In this document: piece after piece, positions 8,401 to 15,634 of the stretch
Numbering within the stretch: the stretch's first letter is position 1
Layout of the letters: each line of letters begins with the position of its first letter
NCBI GenBank assembly: GCA_944391725.1
Contig: CALXUQ010000007.1
Location: forward strand, 1 to 42,612
Direction: 5' to 3'
DNA length: 42,612 nucleotides
Source: an uncultured Alphaproteobacteria bacterium
GTDB taxonomy: Bacteria; Pseudomonadota; Alphaproteobacteria; RF32; CAG-239
Translations under genes and position numbers: made by a program
The notes under the pieces: generated by a model
Databases searched by the model: none
What the model was told of the DNA's origin: nothing
Seen by the model: the letters and a program-made list of their open reading frames with translations, nothing else

Positions 8401-8997
8401 TTAGTAGCGCTGCCGCTCTTGTAAATATTGGTAAGATTGTTCTCTTACTTGCAAAGCCTGAGCGGAAGAATTCGTCGGCTTAGAAGATTGGTTATAAACA
8501 TTTCGGAATGCCGCCAAAGCTTTTTCAAAAAGCATAGCATCCGGATTTGAACTTTGACGCTGTTCCCGCTCTTGACGAGTTTGCGAGATAATATCGCGTG
8601 TATAGACTTTTTCGGTAGCAAAACCGGTAATTTTGGTCATATAGCTGTTAATTTTTTCCGGAGTAAGAGCATTGACCAGATTATCGGTCAGGATAGGAGA
8701 AGCCGAAATTTCCATACCGCGGGTAAAGATATTGCGTTCAAAAAACTCCCGACTTTCGCGGCGCTGACGATTTTTATCCAACACAGCGTCGATATAAACA
8801 ATTTCCACCACATACTTGCGAAAGTTTTCATTAGCCAGAACCCGCAAACTACGCGGCGTTGCCTCCGGTTGTTCGGCCGCTTTCATAATCGCCAAAAAGC
8901 GCAGCTTTTTCACGTCTTTAATCCGCGAACCGTTATTGCGATACTGGTTAGTTTCGTCGATTAGTTTTTGATATTCATTGTAAAGCTCAGTTTTCAT
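8401..8997 (-). CDS. Hypothetical protein, 198 residues
   Basis: Unrecognised, highly charged, mostly helical protein with no signal peptide or membrane segment. It is rich in R, E, Q and N, with clusters such as RRESREFFERN and RQEREQRQSS, and ends in a Q/Y-rich tail (SYQYLQERQRY). It is monocistronic, with a terminator after it and the hairpin-repeat region at 9.1-9.6 kb upstream. GGGG-type sequence precedes the ATG. Composition is typical of a cytoplasmic coiled or disordered protein. No function is proposed. Confidence 0.65.
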   Translation of the reverse strand: MKTELYNEYQKLIDETNQYRNNGSRIKDVKKLRFLAIMKAAEQPEATPRSLRVLANENFRKYVVEIVYIDAVLDKNRQRRESREFFERNIFTRGMEISASPILTDNLVNALTPEKINSYMTKITGFATEKVYTRDIISQTRQEREQRQSSNPDAMLFEKALAAFRNVYNQSSKPTNSSAQALQVREQSYQYLQERQRY

Positions 8998-9109
8998 TCC
9001 CCCACACTCCGCTTTACTTCAAATTTTCCTTAGAATATCACAAAAATAGTCCCATTTCCAGTACTTTTTTTGAGGTAAGATGCATTTTTTAAGAAAATTT
9101 ACCTTATAT

Positions 9110-9338
9110 GCCCACAAAACCCCTCAACTAAATTGTAGTCGAGAGATGACATAACATTATGCTTAAAAACAAAGCGACCACAATCCTAGCGTACAAAGAA
9201 ATAAAATAACTCAACCTTTGGCACAAAAAAAGTTCGGAGTTTGAGGTTAGTAGAGTGATTTATAGGGGAGATGACAATCCTAGCGTACAAAGAAATAAAA
9301 TAACTCAACCTTTGGCACGAAAAAAGTTCAAGATTTGC
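9110..9338. repeat. Degenerate and half copies of the intergenic hairpin families
   Basis: 9113-9152 resembles the palindrome at 36454-36490 (CCCCT...GTAGTCGAG). Two half copies of the long hairpin follow: a 55-base segment at 9181-9235 is repeated at 9275-9329 with one mismatch. Both carry the conserved loop side TCCTAGCGTA, but then run into AAAGAAATAAAATAACTC instead of the complementary arm. Bases 8998-9109 show no gene or clear signal. Confidence 0.65.
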
Positions 9339-9431
9339 GGCTTATAACGTGAAAAACAAAGCGGTCAAAATCCTAGCGTATATAGAAATACGTGGATTTT
9401 GACCGTTCTGCAGTTTTTCGCGCTAGAAGCC
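9339..9431. repeat. Long hairpin element, copy C
   Basis: A 93-base imperfect palindrome. The outer arms GGCTTATAACG/CGCTAGAAGCC and GAAAAAC/GTTTTTC are followed by a perfect 12-pair stem CGGTCAAAATCC/GGATTTTGACCG and an apical GCGTA/TACGT pairing. It is almost identical to the copy at 36787-36879. It lies downstream of the minus-strand acylphosphatase gene, where a terminator or 3' stabiliser would be. Confidence 0.8.
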
Positions 9432-9464
9432 CAAAACAATCTTTAAACTCTGGCACCCCTTAAA

Positions 9465-9600
9465 GTTCGGAGAATGAGTCGTATAGAGTAATTTCTAGGA
9501 GCGAAACAAACCCTAGCGTAGATAGACCTACGTGGGTTTGTTGAGTTCTCCGTAAAATTGCTCTAGACGACCATTATACGAGCTTTAAGAGAGCTTTAAG
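9465..9600. repeat. Long hairpin element, copy D (different stem)
   Basis: Same architecture and same apical segment (CTAGCGTA...TACGTGG) as copy C but with another stem: AACAAACCC (9505-9513) pairs with GGGTTTGTT (9534-9542), and AGAG-AATTT pairs with AAATT-CTCT outside it. The right flank, rich in CTTTAAG, abuts the acylphosphatase stop codon. The change of stem sequence with pairing retained shows that the fold is selected. Confidence 0.75.
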
Positions 9601-9894
9601 TTACCAAACCCTCACAAACTTCCCCACCTCAATCGGCGGCAAAAAGGAGCTGACCCGCCCCACAATGAAAGATACGCGGTCAACCCGAGCTAAAGACGGA
9701 CCCTTGTGACAAGCCAAAATCATGGCATCAATTTTTTCTTCTTCGCCGGACATCAAAATTTCTACACTGCCATCGGGCGCATTGCGCACCCAACCGGAGA
9801 TTCCCCCAATCGCCTCTGCAGTCTTAATCGCCCAGTAGCGAAAACCAATCCCCTGCACGCGTCCCTGAATTTTGATGTAGACTTCTTTATCCAT
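9601..9894 (-). CDS. acyP: Acylphosphatase
   Basis: Small enzyme that hydrolyses acyl phosphates such as carbamoyl- and acetyl-phosphate. The 97-residue product has the phosphate loop RVQGIGFRYW near residues 12-21, including the catalytic arginine, and the GWVRNAPDGSVEI strand with the catalytic asparagine. It overlaps the end of the ATP12-like gene by eight bases, so the two are translationally coupled. The C-terminal tail (FLPPIEVGKFVRVW) is slightly different from the usual F.I.Y ending. It is last in the run rluC-asmA-atp12-acyP and is followed directly by the hairpin cluster. Confidence 0.93.
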   Translation of the reverse strand: MDKEVYIKIQGRVQGIGFRYWAIKTAEAIGGISGWVRNAPDGSVEILMSGEEEKIDAMILACHKGPSLARVDRVSFIVGRVSSFLPPIEVGKFVRVW

Positions 9895-10390
9895 TTTGTT
9901 TTAAGAACTTCTCAATTTCGACCAGCTCTTGACGCACTTCGGCACGCCGCTTTTCGGCTTCTTCTTCCACGCCCCAGTTTTCGGCCTGCCAAAGTTCTTC
10001 AAGATACGCCGCCTCAAAAGCCTGCTTGGCATTAATCCGCCCTTTGACCAAGGCCGCCGCCAACAAAACAGATTTCATATTTAAGGCCGCCACATAAAAA
10101 GCCGCCAATTCTCTATCGGATAATTTTTCCAAAAACACCTTCAAACGATAACCGGAAGTTTTTTCCTGCTCGGGCACGTCCAAACTTTGCGTCCGGATAA
10201 ATTTGGTATTGATTTCTTCATTGGCCCATTCGAGCAACGGCCCCCAAATTTTTTCTTGTCTTTTGAGCAAATCTTCATTTTGACCCCAAAACAACATCAT
10301 ATCCGTCAAAGAAAAGCGCACCAAACGGTCAATCACTTCTTCACGGTCTTTGCCAATTTCTTTGGCAGTTTTTTCCAAGTACAAGTTCAT
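9887..10390 (-). CDS. ATP12-family F1-ATPase assembly chaperone, short form
   Basis: ATP12 proteins bind the F1 alpha subunit before it joins the hexamer. The C-terminal helical domain is clear: the LLKRQEKIWGPLLEWANEEI segment, the block AAFYVAALNMKSVLLAAALVKGRI and the conserved QAENWGVEEEAE end. The product is only 167 residues, while alphaproteobacterial ATP12 proteins are usually about 230-260, so the N-terminal beta domain is missing. Upstream DNA is occupied by the asmA end 16 bases away, so no hidden N-terminus fits. GAGGTG lies about eleven bases before the ATG. This could be a natural short form or a trimmed gene. Confidence 0.8.
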   Translation of the reverse strand: MNLYLEKTAKEIGKDREEVIDRLVRFSLTDMMLFWGQNEDLLKRQEKIWGPLLEWANEEINTKFIRTQSLDVPEQEKTSGYRLKVFLEKLSDRELAAFYVAALNMKSVLLAAALVKGRINAKQAFEAAYLEELWQAENWGVEEEAEKRRAEVRQELVEIEKFLKQNG

Positions 10391-10406
10391 AATTTGTTTT
10401 TCACCT

Positions 10407-12503
10407 CTATTGCTTAAAAATATTGATAATATTTTTGGCCGTATTTTTCAAATCTTTGATACTGTTATCAATTTGTTTTTCGGCATCTTGATAAGCACCC
10501 TGAGTGGTTGCCGCCACTCCGCTCGGAGCCGGAAAACGGTTTTGATAAGAAGTACCTTTGAGCGCGGTATAACAAGGCGAACTATCTACCTGCAACAACT
10601 GCGACCCCAGATAAGATGTTCCGCCCGTTGCCGCCACCCCGATAATAGCCTTGGCCGTAGAAGAATTGTCCAACGCCAGCTTCGGTGAGGTCAATGTTCC
10701 CTGCACCTTGATAAACGAGGCAATGGCCTGTACTACGTTCAAATCCGTAATATTGGGCTTAATGCTGAAATCAATTTTATCATTAAGCAAATTGATGTGA
10801 CCATCACCAACCACGGTCATTTGTTTAGAGCTAATAGCAATACCTTTGGGGAAATTTGCTTTTCCGCCCTTAATATCACTGCGCACCACCGCACAGTTCA
10901 AATCTATTTGTTTGGCCGCAGTCCGTTTTACTTGCAAGACATCAAGCAATTGATTGATAAAATTACTGGTCAAGAACTTGAGCTTACCGGTTTGAACAAC
11001 CGACTTGTTCAAAATTGCAATCACCTGCCCGCTCAAATCATTAACCAACTGGCGCGCGGTTGCCCCTTGCCCGACCAGATTAATGTCAAGGTCAATATTG
11101 CCACCGGACGTAATACCGAAATCATCGGCTCCGGCCACCTGAAACTCTTGGTGCAATTGTTGCAACAACAAGTTTTTGCCGGTCATTTTAAGGCTCAGCT
11201 CTTGGGCTTTGGCATTCAACCCCAAAATTGCATCAATCACGCCGCCGCCAAAACCAAGCTTGAGCGGGTTAACCTTGAGCACACCATTGTTAAGCGAGGC
11301 CGTTAAGTTCACGTTATTTGCCTGCATTCCGGCATCAATAATCAATGTTCCGATAGCAAGCTTAACATCGGCATTAACCAAATTTAGCATTTCAAAGGGG
11401 ATTTTAGTATCAGGCACCAACTCGCTCGCATAAGCTGCATCAATCAGCGAGGGCATTTGCCAAGCCATATTGCTGTTTTGGTTAAATGCGGTCAAATCAA
11501 ACTTATCGCTGGTCAAATCTGCATTAATGTAAGGGATTTTTCCGGCAATATTAGCGCTCAGCTTACCGCGGATAAGGTTGTTTACCACATTAAGCGTGGA
11601 GATATCGGCAGTTACATTTTTCAAATCACCCGAAATTTGTGCAATCAAAGTAGTTTCCGGTGCATTAAAGTTTCCGGCCGGATTATAAATATTGGTATTA
11701 AGATTATAAGACAAATTGCTCAAAATATTGCTGAGCGTACCTTGAGTACTGACATCAACCCCATAAGCATTAACCGCCAGATTAATCGGATATGAAGATT
11801 GATTGTTCAAGAAATTATTCACCGAACCGGCAATAAGCGAACCCTTAATCTGTTGAGCATTCAACACAACATCAAACTTTAGATTAATCTCATCATCTAA
11901 GCTCGGCAAGGCCAAAGCAATGGAATTAATCTGCAATTCGGTCTTGTTGCCTTTGTCATCATACACCACCAACCCGTCATTAATGGTCACGCTTTTGGCG
12001 GCCAACCCCACCAAAGCCACACCGGCGGAGTTAACCTCTTTGACCTCTGCACTTGGAGTTGCAACTTCTGCCGCCGCTTGAGGTTGCGCCTCAGTGTTAG
12101 TCGGCAGTTTGAACACCCAGTTTTGCTCACCGTTAGCCGCCACTTCCAAAAAGATTTGCGGTTTGATAAGATTAATATTGCTGATTTCGATTTGCTTTTT
12201 CAAGAGTGGCAATAGCGAAAACTGCACTTCCAAACTTTCGATTTTCACCATTTGCGGATTTGCCGCCCACGGAGCATTTGCCAATTCGACATCTTCAATC
12301 ACAATGGTCGGCGTGAGTGAAAGTCCGATGCTGGCATCACCATTAATTACCAACTCGCGCCCCAGCTCTTTTGAGGCCAACTCGGTCACATAACCTTTGT
12401 ATTTGTTGAAATCAAACGTTTTGATAAAGATATACCCGCCGACAATTACCACCAACAGTAAAATCAGCACGAGTGAGAAAATCACTTTAAAAAATTTAGC
12501 CAT
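10407..12503 (-). CDS. AsmA family protein
   Basis: Large envelope protein of the AsmA class, thought to bridge inner and outer membranes and to act in phospholipid transport. A single N-terminal membrane helix (about residues 5-27) precedes the AsmA domain, with FDFNKYKGYVTELASKELGR and the SLTPTIVIEDVELANAPWA block typical of the family. The rest is beta-rich repetitive sequence, with an AsmA-type C-terminal part around residues 410-620. Length 698 is normal. AAGGAG lies seven bases before the ATG and overlaps the rluC-like stop, so it is in an operon with that gene and with the ATP12-like gene. Confidence 0.9.
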   Translation of the reverse strand: MAKFFKVIFSLVLILLLVVIVGGYIFIKTFDFNKYKGYVTELASKELGRELVINGDASIGLSLTPTIVIEDVELANAPWAANPQMVKIESLEVQFSLLPLLKKQIEISNINLIKPQIFLEVAANGEQNWVFKLPTNTEAQPQAAAEVATPSAEVKEVNSAGVALVGLAAKSVTINDGLVVYDDKGNKTELQINSIALALPSLDDEINLKFDVVLNAQQIKGSLIAGSVNNFLNNQSSYPINLAVNAYGVDVSTQGTLSNILSNLSYNLNTNIYNPAGNFNAPETTLIAQISGDLKNVTADISTLNVVNNLIRGKLSANIAGKIPYINADLTSDKFDLTAFNQNSNMAWQMPSLIDAAYASELVPDTKIPFEMLNLVNADVKLAIGTLIIDAGMQANNVNLTASLNNGVLKVNPLKLGFGGGVIDAILGLNAKAQELSLKMTGKNLLLQQLHQEFQVAGADDFGITSGGNIDLDINLVGQGATARQLVNDLSGQVIAILNKSVVQTGKLKFLTSNFINQLLDVLQVKRTAAKQIDLNCAVVRSDIKGGKANFPKGIAISSKQMTVVGDGHINLLNDKIDFSIKPNITDLNVVQAIASFIKVQGTLTSPKLALDNSSTAKAIIGVAATGGTSYLGSQLLQVDSSPCYTALKGTSYQNRFPAPSGVAATTQGAYQDAEKQIDNSIKDLKNTAKNIINIFKQ

Positions 12504-12506
12504 TGT

Positions 12507-13439
12507 CTACTCCTTAAAAGAAATTCCGAGCTGGTTCAAACTTTGCCGAAAATGCTCCGGCAAAGGCGCTTTAATAATTTTTTTCTGATTATATAGTACG
12601 GATAAATCAATTTTGTATGCGTGCAGATGCAGTTTATCGGCCAGTTCGCTAAAACGCCGCCGCTCGGAGCCAAAATATTTGCCATCTCCTACAATCGGCG
12701 TGCCGAGATATTCCATATGCGCTCTGATTTGATGAGTTCGTCCGGTTAAAGGCGACGCCTCAAGCAAGGCAAATTTATCTCCCACTTCATCAATGATGTG
12801 ATATTCGGTTATGGCTGGCTTTCCTCCATCGGAAACCATCACTTTTTCGCCCACTTTTTCAAGCGGAGCCTTAATTTCTCCGACAGATTTCTTCGGACAA
12901 CCGCGCACCAAAGCCAAATAGGTTTTCGGCAGTTTATGCTCTCTAAAAGCTTTGGTTAAGACATCTGCCGTTTTGCGATTGCGCGCCAAAAGCAAAATCC
13001 CGCTGGTATCTTTATCGATTCGATGCACCAAGCGCGGCTTTTCTTCATTGCCAAACTTGAGAGCATCTAACAACTTGTCGATATGAAATGAGGTATTAGT
13101 TCCGCCCTGTACCGCGATTCCCGAGGGCTTGTTGAGAACAAGAATATTATCATCTTTGTAGATAACCAAAGACTTGGCAAAATCACTGTCTTTTTTAGAT
13201 ATTGCCGTTTCATTTTTAGTGGGCATTTCATCAAGATTAAGCGGAGGCACGCGCACTTCTTGTCCGGCTGTTAATTTAAGCGAAGTTCCGGCCCTTTTAC
13301 CATCAACTTTAATTTGCTTGGTCCGCAACAATTTTTGCAAATGCCCGAGTGAAAGCTTGGGATAATACTTCATGAACCAGCGATTAAGCCGCATTCCGTC
13401 ATCAATATCTTTAACTTTGATTAGTTCCACACCCGACAT
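12507..13439 (-). CDS. rluC: RluA-family 23S rRNA pseudouridine synthase (RluC-like)
   Basis: Converts specific uridines of 23S rRNA to pseudouridine. An N-terminal S4 RNA-binding domain (about residues 13-70) precedes the catalytic domain, with HRIDKDTSGILLLA near residue 139 carrying the catalytic aspartate. GRTHQIRAHMEYLGTPIVGD is the second family signature. The protein is 310 residues, the usual size for RluC or RluD. S4 placement and similarity favour RluC, but the target sites cannot be decided by eye. AGGAGCAAAA precedes the ATG. It starts the operon with asmA, the ATP12-like gene and acyP. In many alphaproteobacteria a RluC gene lies close to crcB and ATP12 genes, and the same grouping is seen here. 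Confidence 0.9.
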   Translation of the reverse strand: MSGVELIKVKDIDDGMRLNRWFMKYYPKLSLGHLQKLLRTKQIKVDGKRAGTSLKLTAGQEVRVPPLNLDEMPTKNETAISKKDSDFAKSLVIYKDDNILVLNKPSGIAVQGGTNTSFHIDKLLDALKFGNEEKPRLVHRIDKDTSGILLLARNRKTADVLTKAFREHKLPKTYLALVRGCPKKSVGEIKAPLEKVGEKVMVSDGGKPAITEYHIIDEVGDKFALLEASPLTGRTHQIRAHMEYLGTPIVGDGKYFGSERRRFSELADKLHLHAYKIDLSVLYNQKKIIKAPLPEHFRQSLNQLGISFKE

Positions 13440-13507
13440 TTTTGCTCCTTTCCTAAACCTTGTAGAGTTTAGCGGAAGGATAAAAAAAATACAAGCCCAT
13501 TAACATC

Positions 13508-13536
13508 AAAAAAAACCGTGAATTTTCATTCACGGT
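13508..13536 (-). terminator. Terminator overlapping a stop codon
   Basis: Nine-pair stem ACCGTGAAT/ATTCACGGT (13515-13536) followed by eight T on the minus strand. The TGA of the small gene at 13526 lies at the top of the hairpin, so translation ends inside the terminator. Confidence 0.8.
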
Positions 13537-13774
13537 TTTTGTTTTTGCGCGCTTCTCGGGCCAACTTACGCCGTTCTCGACGCGAAAGTTTAGGCTCAAG
13601 AGCATCATTACGATTTAACGCACCTGGATTGGCCGCAATGCCATACTCATTTTTTAGTAGTTGCGCCAACTCCATGTCATCTGCATTTGCAAGCTTTACC
13701 AAGTCTTCAGCCACCGTTTTTAAGTCAAGCCGAACACCGCTGCAAGAAAATAAAATTTTCTGATTTTTATTCAT
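13526..13774 (-). CDS. Hypothetical small protein, 82 residues
   Basis: Unrecognised. The start MNKNQKILFSCSGVRLDLKT is followed by an acidic middle and a strongly basic tail (LSRRERRKLAREARKNKNRE), which suggests RNA or ribosome contact but is not diagnostic. The ribosome site is weak. Transcription probably continues from rarA-crcB, 54 bases upstream, because there is no terminator between them and a good one covers its stop codon. That terminator supports it being the real last gene of this unit. Confidence 0.6.
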   Translation of the reverse strand: MNKNQKILFSCSGVRLDLKTVAEDLVKLANADDMELAQLLKNEYGIAANPGALNRNDALEPKLSRRERRKLAREARKNKNRE

Positions 13775-13828
13775 ACATATAATGATAGATTAATAATTAA
13801 TTTTTAAAACTGCATATAATTCAATCAA

Positions 13829-14188
13829 CTAAAAACACATTTTTCCGATTTTGATACCGATAAACAAAAACCCCACTCCCAAGAGCAAAGAACCGAGCAA
13901 ATAAAGAAAAGCCTCAGCTAACTTGGCATTGGTCATTAGGTTTCCAAAATCGAGCATATAGGTAGAAAAGGTGGTAAAACCGCCGAGCATTCCGGTAATT
14001 ACAAATGCCCGCACCTCCGGGCGCAAATTAGCTTTGTTGGCAAAATATTCAAAGGCAATTCCAATCAGCATTGCTCCCAGTAGGTTAACACTCATCACCG
14101 CCCAGTGGTTACCGATTTTCGCACACACCAAATGCCGCAAAATCGAGCCGATTCCGCCACCCAAAAACACACTTAAAACCGTTGTCAT
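13829..14188 (-). CDS. crcB: Fluoride ion channel CrcB/Fluc
   Basis: Small inner-membrane channel that exports fluoride as a dual-topology dimer. The 119-residue product has four hydrophobic helices. Family signatures are GGGIGSILRHLV at the start, the SVNLLGAMLIG asparagine helix and GMLGGFTTFSTYMLD, which holds the phenylalanine-box residues. Its ATG overlaps the rarA stop (ATGA, 14185-14188), so it is translationally coupled to rarA. With no leader of its own there is no room for a fluoride riboswitch here. It is followed by an 82-residue unknown gene. Confidence 0.95.
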   Translation of the reverse strand: MTTVLSVFLGGGIGSILRHLVCAKIGNHWAVMSVNLLGAMLIGIAFEYFANKANLRPEVRAFVITGMLGGFTTFSTYMLDFGNLMTNAKLAEAFLYLLGSLLLGVGFLFIGIKIGKMCF

Positions 14189-15525
14189 GATTCTTGTTCC
14201 TTATTATTTTGTTGTTTTTTGGCCCGTTGTTTTTCCGCCCGCAACCGATCAAAATAATCCACTCTTTTCTTAATTTCGCGTTCAAATCCCCTATCAACCG
14301 GATGATAAAGCTTAGCCCTGGCAATTCCGTCCGGAAAATAATTTGCTCCCGAAAAACCATCTTCACAATCGGGGTCATATTCATAACCAGCGTTATACCC
14401 CAAATCGCGCATCAGCTTGGTCGGCGCATTGAGAATATTTTTAGGCGGCATTAATGAGCCGGTACGTTTGGCCATATCGCGTGCCGCATACATAGCTTTG
14501 TATACCCCCACCGATTTTGGCGCCGTGGCTAAATATACCGTCAACTGCATAAGAGCTAAATCACCTTCAGGTGACCCCAAACGCTCATAGGTCTGCCAAC
14601 AAGAAATTGCCTGCGTCACTGCGTTGGGATCAGCCATTGAGACATCTTCAATCGCAAAACGGGTTAAACGCCGAAAGATATATTTGGGGTCTTCTCCGGC
14701 TTCGAGCATACGCGCCACCCAATAGAGCGCCGCATCAACATCGGTTCCGCGCAAAGATTTATGAACGGCTGAAATCAGATTATAGTGGCCGTCCCGCCCT
14801 TTGTCATAGATTGGAGCGCGTGAGCGAATAATTTGCACAATGCTGTCTTTATTAAAAATTTCCCCCTGCTTGGCATAAGCCCACACCGATTCGGCCAAAT
14901 TAAGAATATAGCGTCCGTCACCATCGGCCGTATCTTTCATAAACTGGCGGGCTTCATCATCAACCGGAAGTTTTTTACCCACTTCTCGCTCAGCCCGTTG
15001 TAATAGTTCTTCAAAATTATCCGCACTCAGCCGATTAAGGACAAACACTTGGCAACGAGAAAGCAACGCCGCATTGAGCTCAAAAGACGGATTTTCGGTG
15101 GTTGCACCCACCAAAATCACCGTACCATCTTCCACATAGGGCAAAAAACCATCTTGTTGCGATTTATTGAAACGATGGATTTCATCCACAAACAGCAACG
15201 TGCCTTTTCCTTGAGTGGCGCGCCGTTCTTGAGCATAAGTAAACACCCGCTTCAAATCGGCCACTCCGGAAAACACCGCCGAAATTTGTTCAAAATACAG
15301 ATTAGTATGCTCGGCAATCAAACGAGCAATGGTAGTTTTACCGCATCCGGGCGGTCCCCACAGAATAAAGGAAGTGATTTTACCCGAAGCAATCATCCGC
15401 CCGAGAGGGGCATTTGGCCCCACGACCTGATCTTGGCCTACCACTTCGTCAAGTGACTTTGGGCGCAGACGATCAGCCAGCGGACGTTTGACCTGAGCTG
15501 AAAATAAGGTATCTTCTTCCATCAT
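14185..15525 (-). CDS. rarA: Replication-associated recombination protein A (RarA/MgsA)
   Basis: AAA+ ATPase of the clamp-loader clade that acts at stalled replication forks. Visible motifs are Walker A GPPGCGKTT near residue 57, Walker B LLFVDEIHRF, sensor 1 LVGATTENPSFELN and the arginine finger region LLSRCQVF. The C-terminal MgsA domain (DPNAVTQAISCWQTYERLGSPEG onward) completes the family layout. The frame is open to a TTG at 15549, but ATGs at 15525 and 15522 next to AGAGGA fit the usual N-terminus better. It is followed directly by crcB with a four-base overlap. Confidence 0.95.
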   Translation of the reverse strand: MMEEDTLFSAQVKRPLADRLRPKSLDEVVGQDQVVGPNAPLGRMIASGKITSFILWGPPGCGKTTIARLIAEHTNLYFEQISAVFSGVADLKRVFTYAQERRATQGKGTLLFVDEIHRFNKSQQDGFLPYVEDGTVILVGATTENPSFELNAALLSRCQVFVLNRLSADNFEELLQRAEREVGKKLPVDDEARQFMKDTADGDGRYILNLAESVWAYAKQGEIFNKDSIVQIIRSRAPIYDKGRDGHYNLISAVHKSLRGTDVDAALYWVARMLEAGEDPKYIFRRLTRFAIEDVSMADPNAVTQAISCWQTYERLGSPEGDLALMQLTVYLATAPKSVGVYKAMYAARDMAKRTGSLMPPKNILNAPTKLMRDLGYNAGYEYDPDCEDGFSGANYFPDGIARAKLYHPVDRGFEREIKKRVDYFDRLRAEKQRAKKQQNNKEQES

Positions 15526-15634
15526 TCCTCTGATTATCGATTCGTTCAAAATTTGTTCTAATATAACAGAAAGAAAATATTTTTACAGCCCCAAAATCAT
15601 CAAACAGAAAGGAATTCTCGCCGCATAAGTATCA

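Noticed and set aside
9110-9600. CRISPR array
   Set aside because: The repeats are long hairpins of unequal spacing with related, not unique, intervening sequence, and no cas gene is present.
13829-14188. Fluoride riboswitch for crcB
   Set aside because: crcB overlaps the rarA stop codon by four bases, leaving no leader, and no riboswitch fold is visible before rarA.
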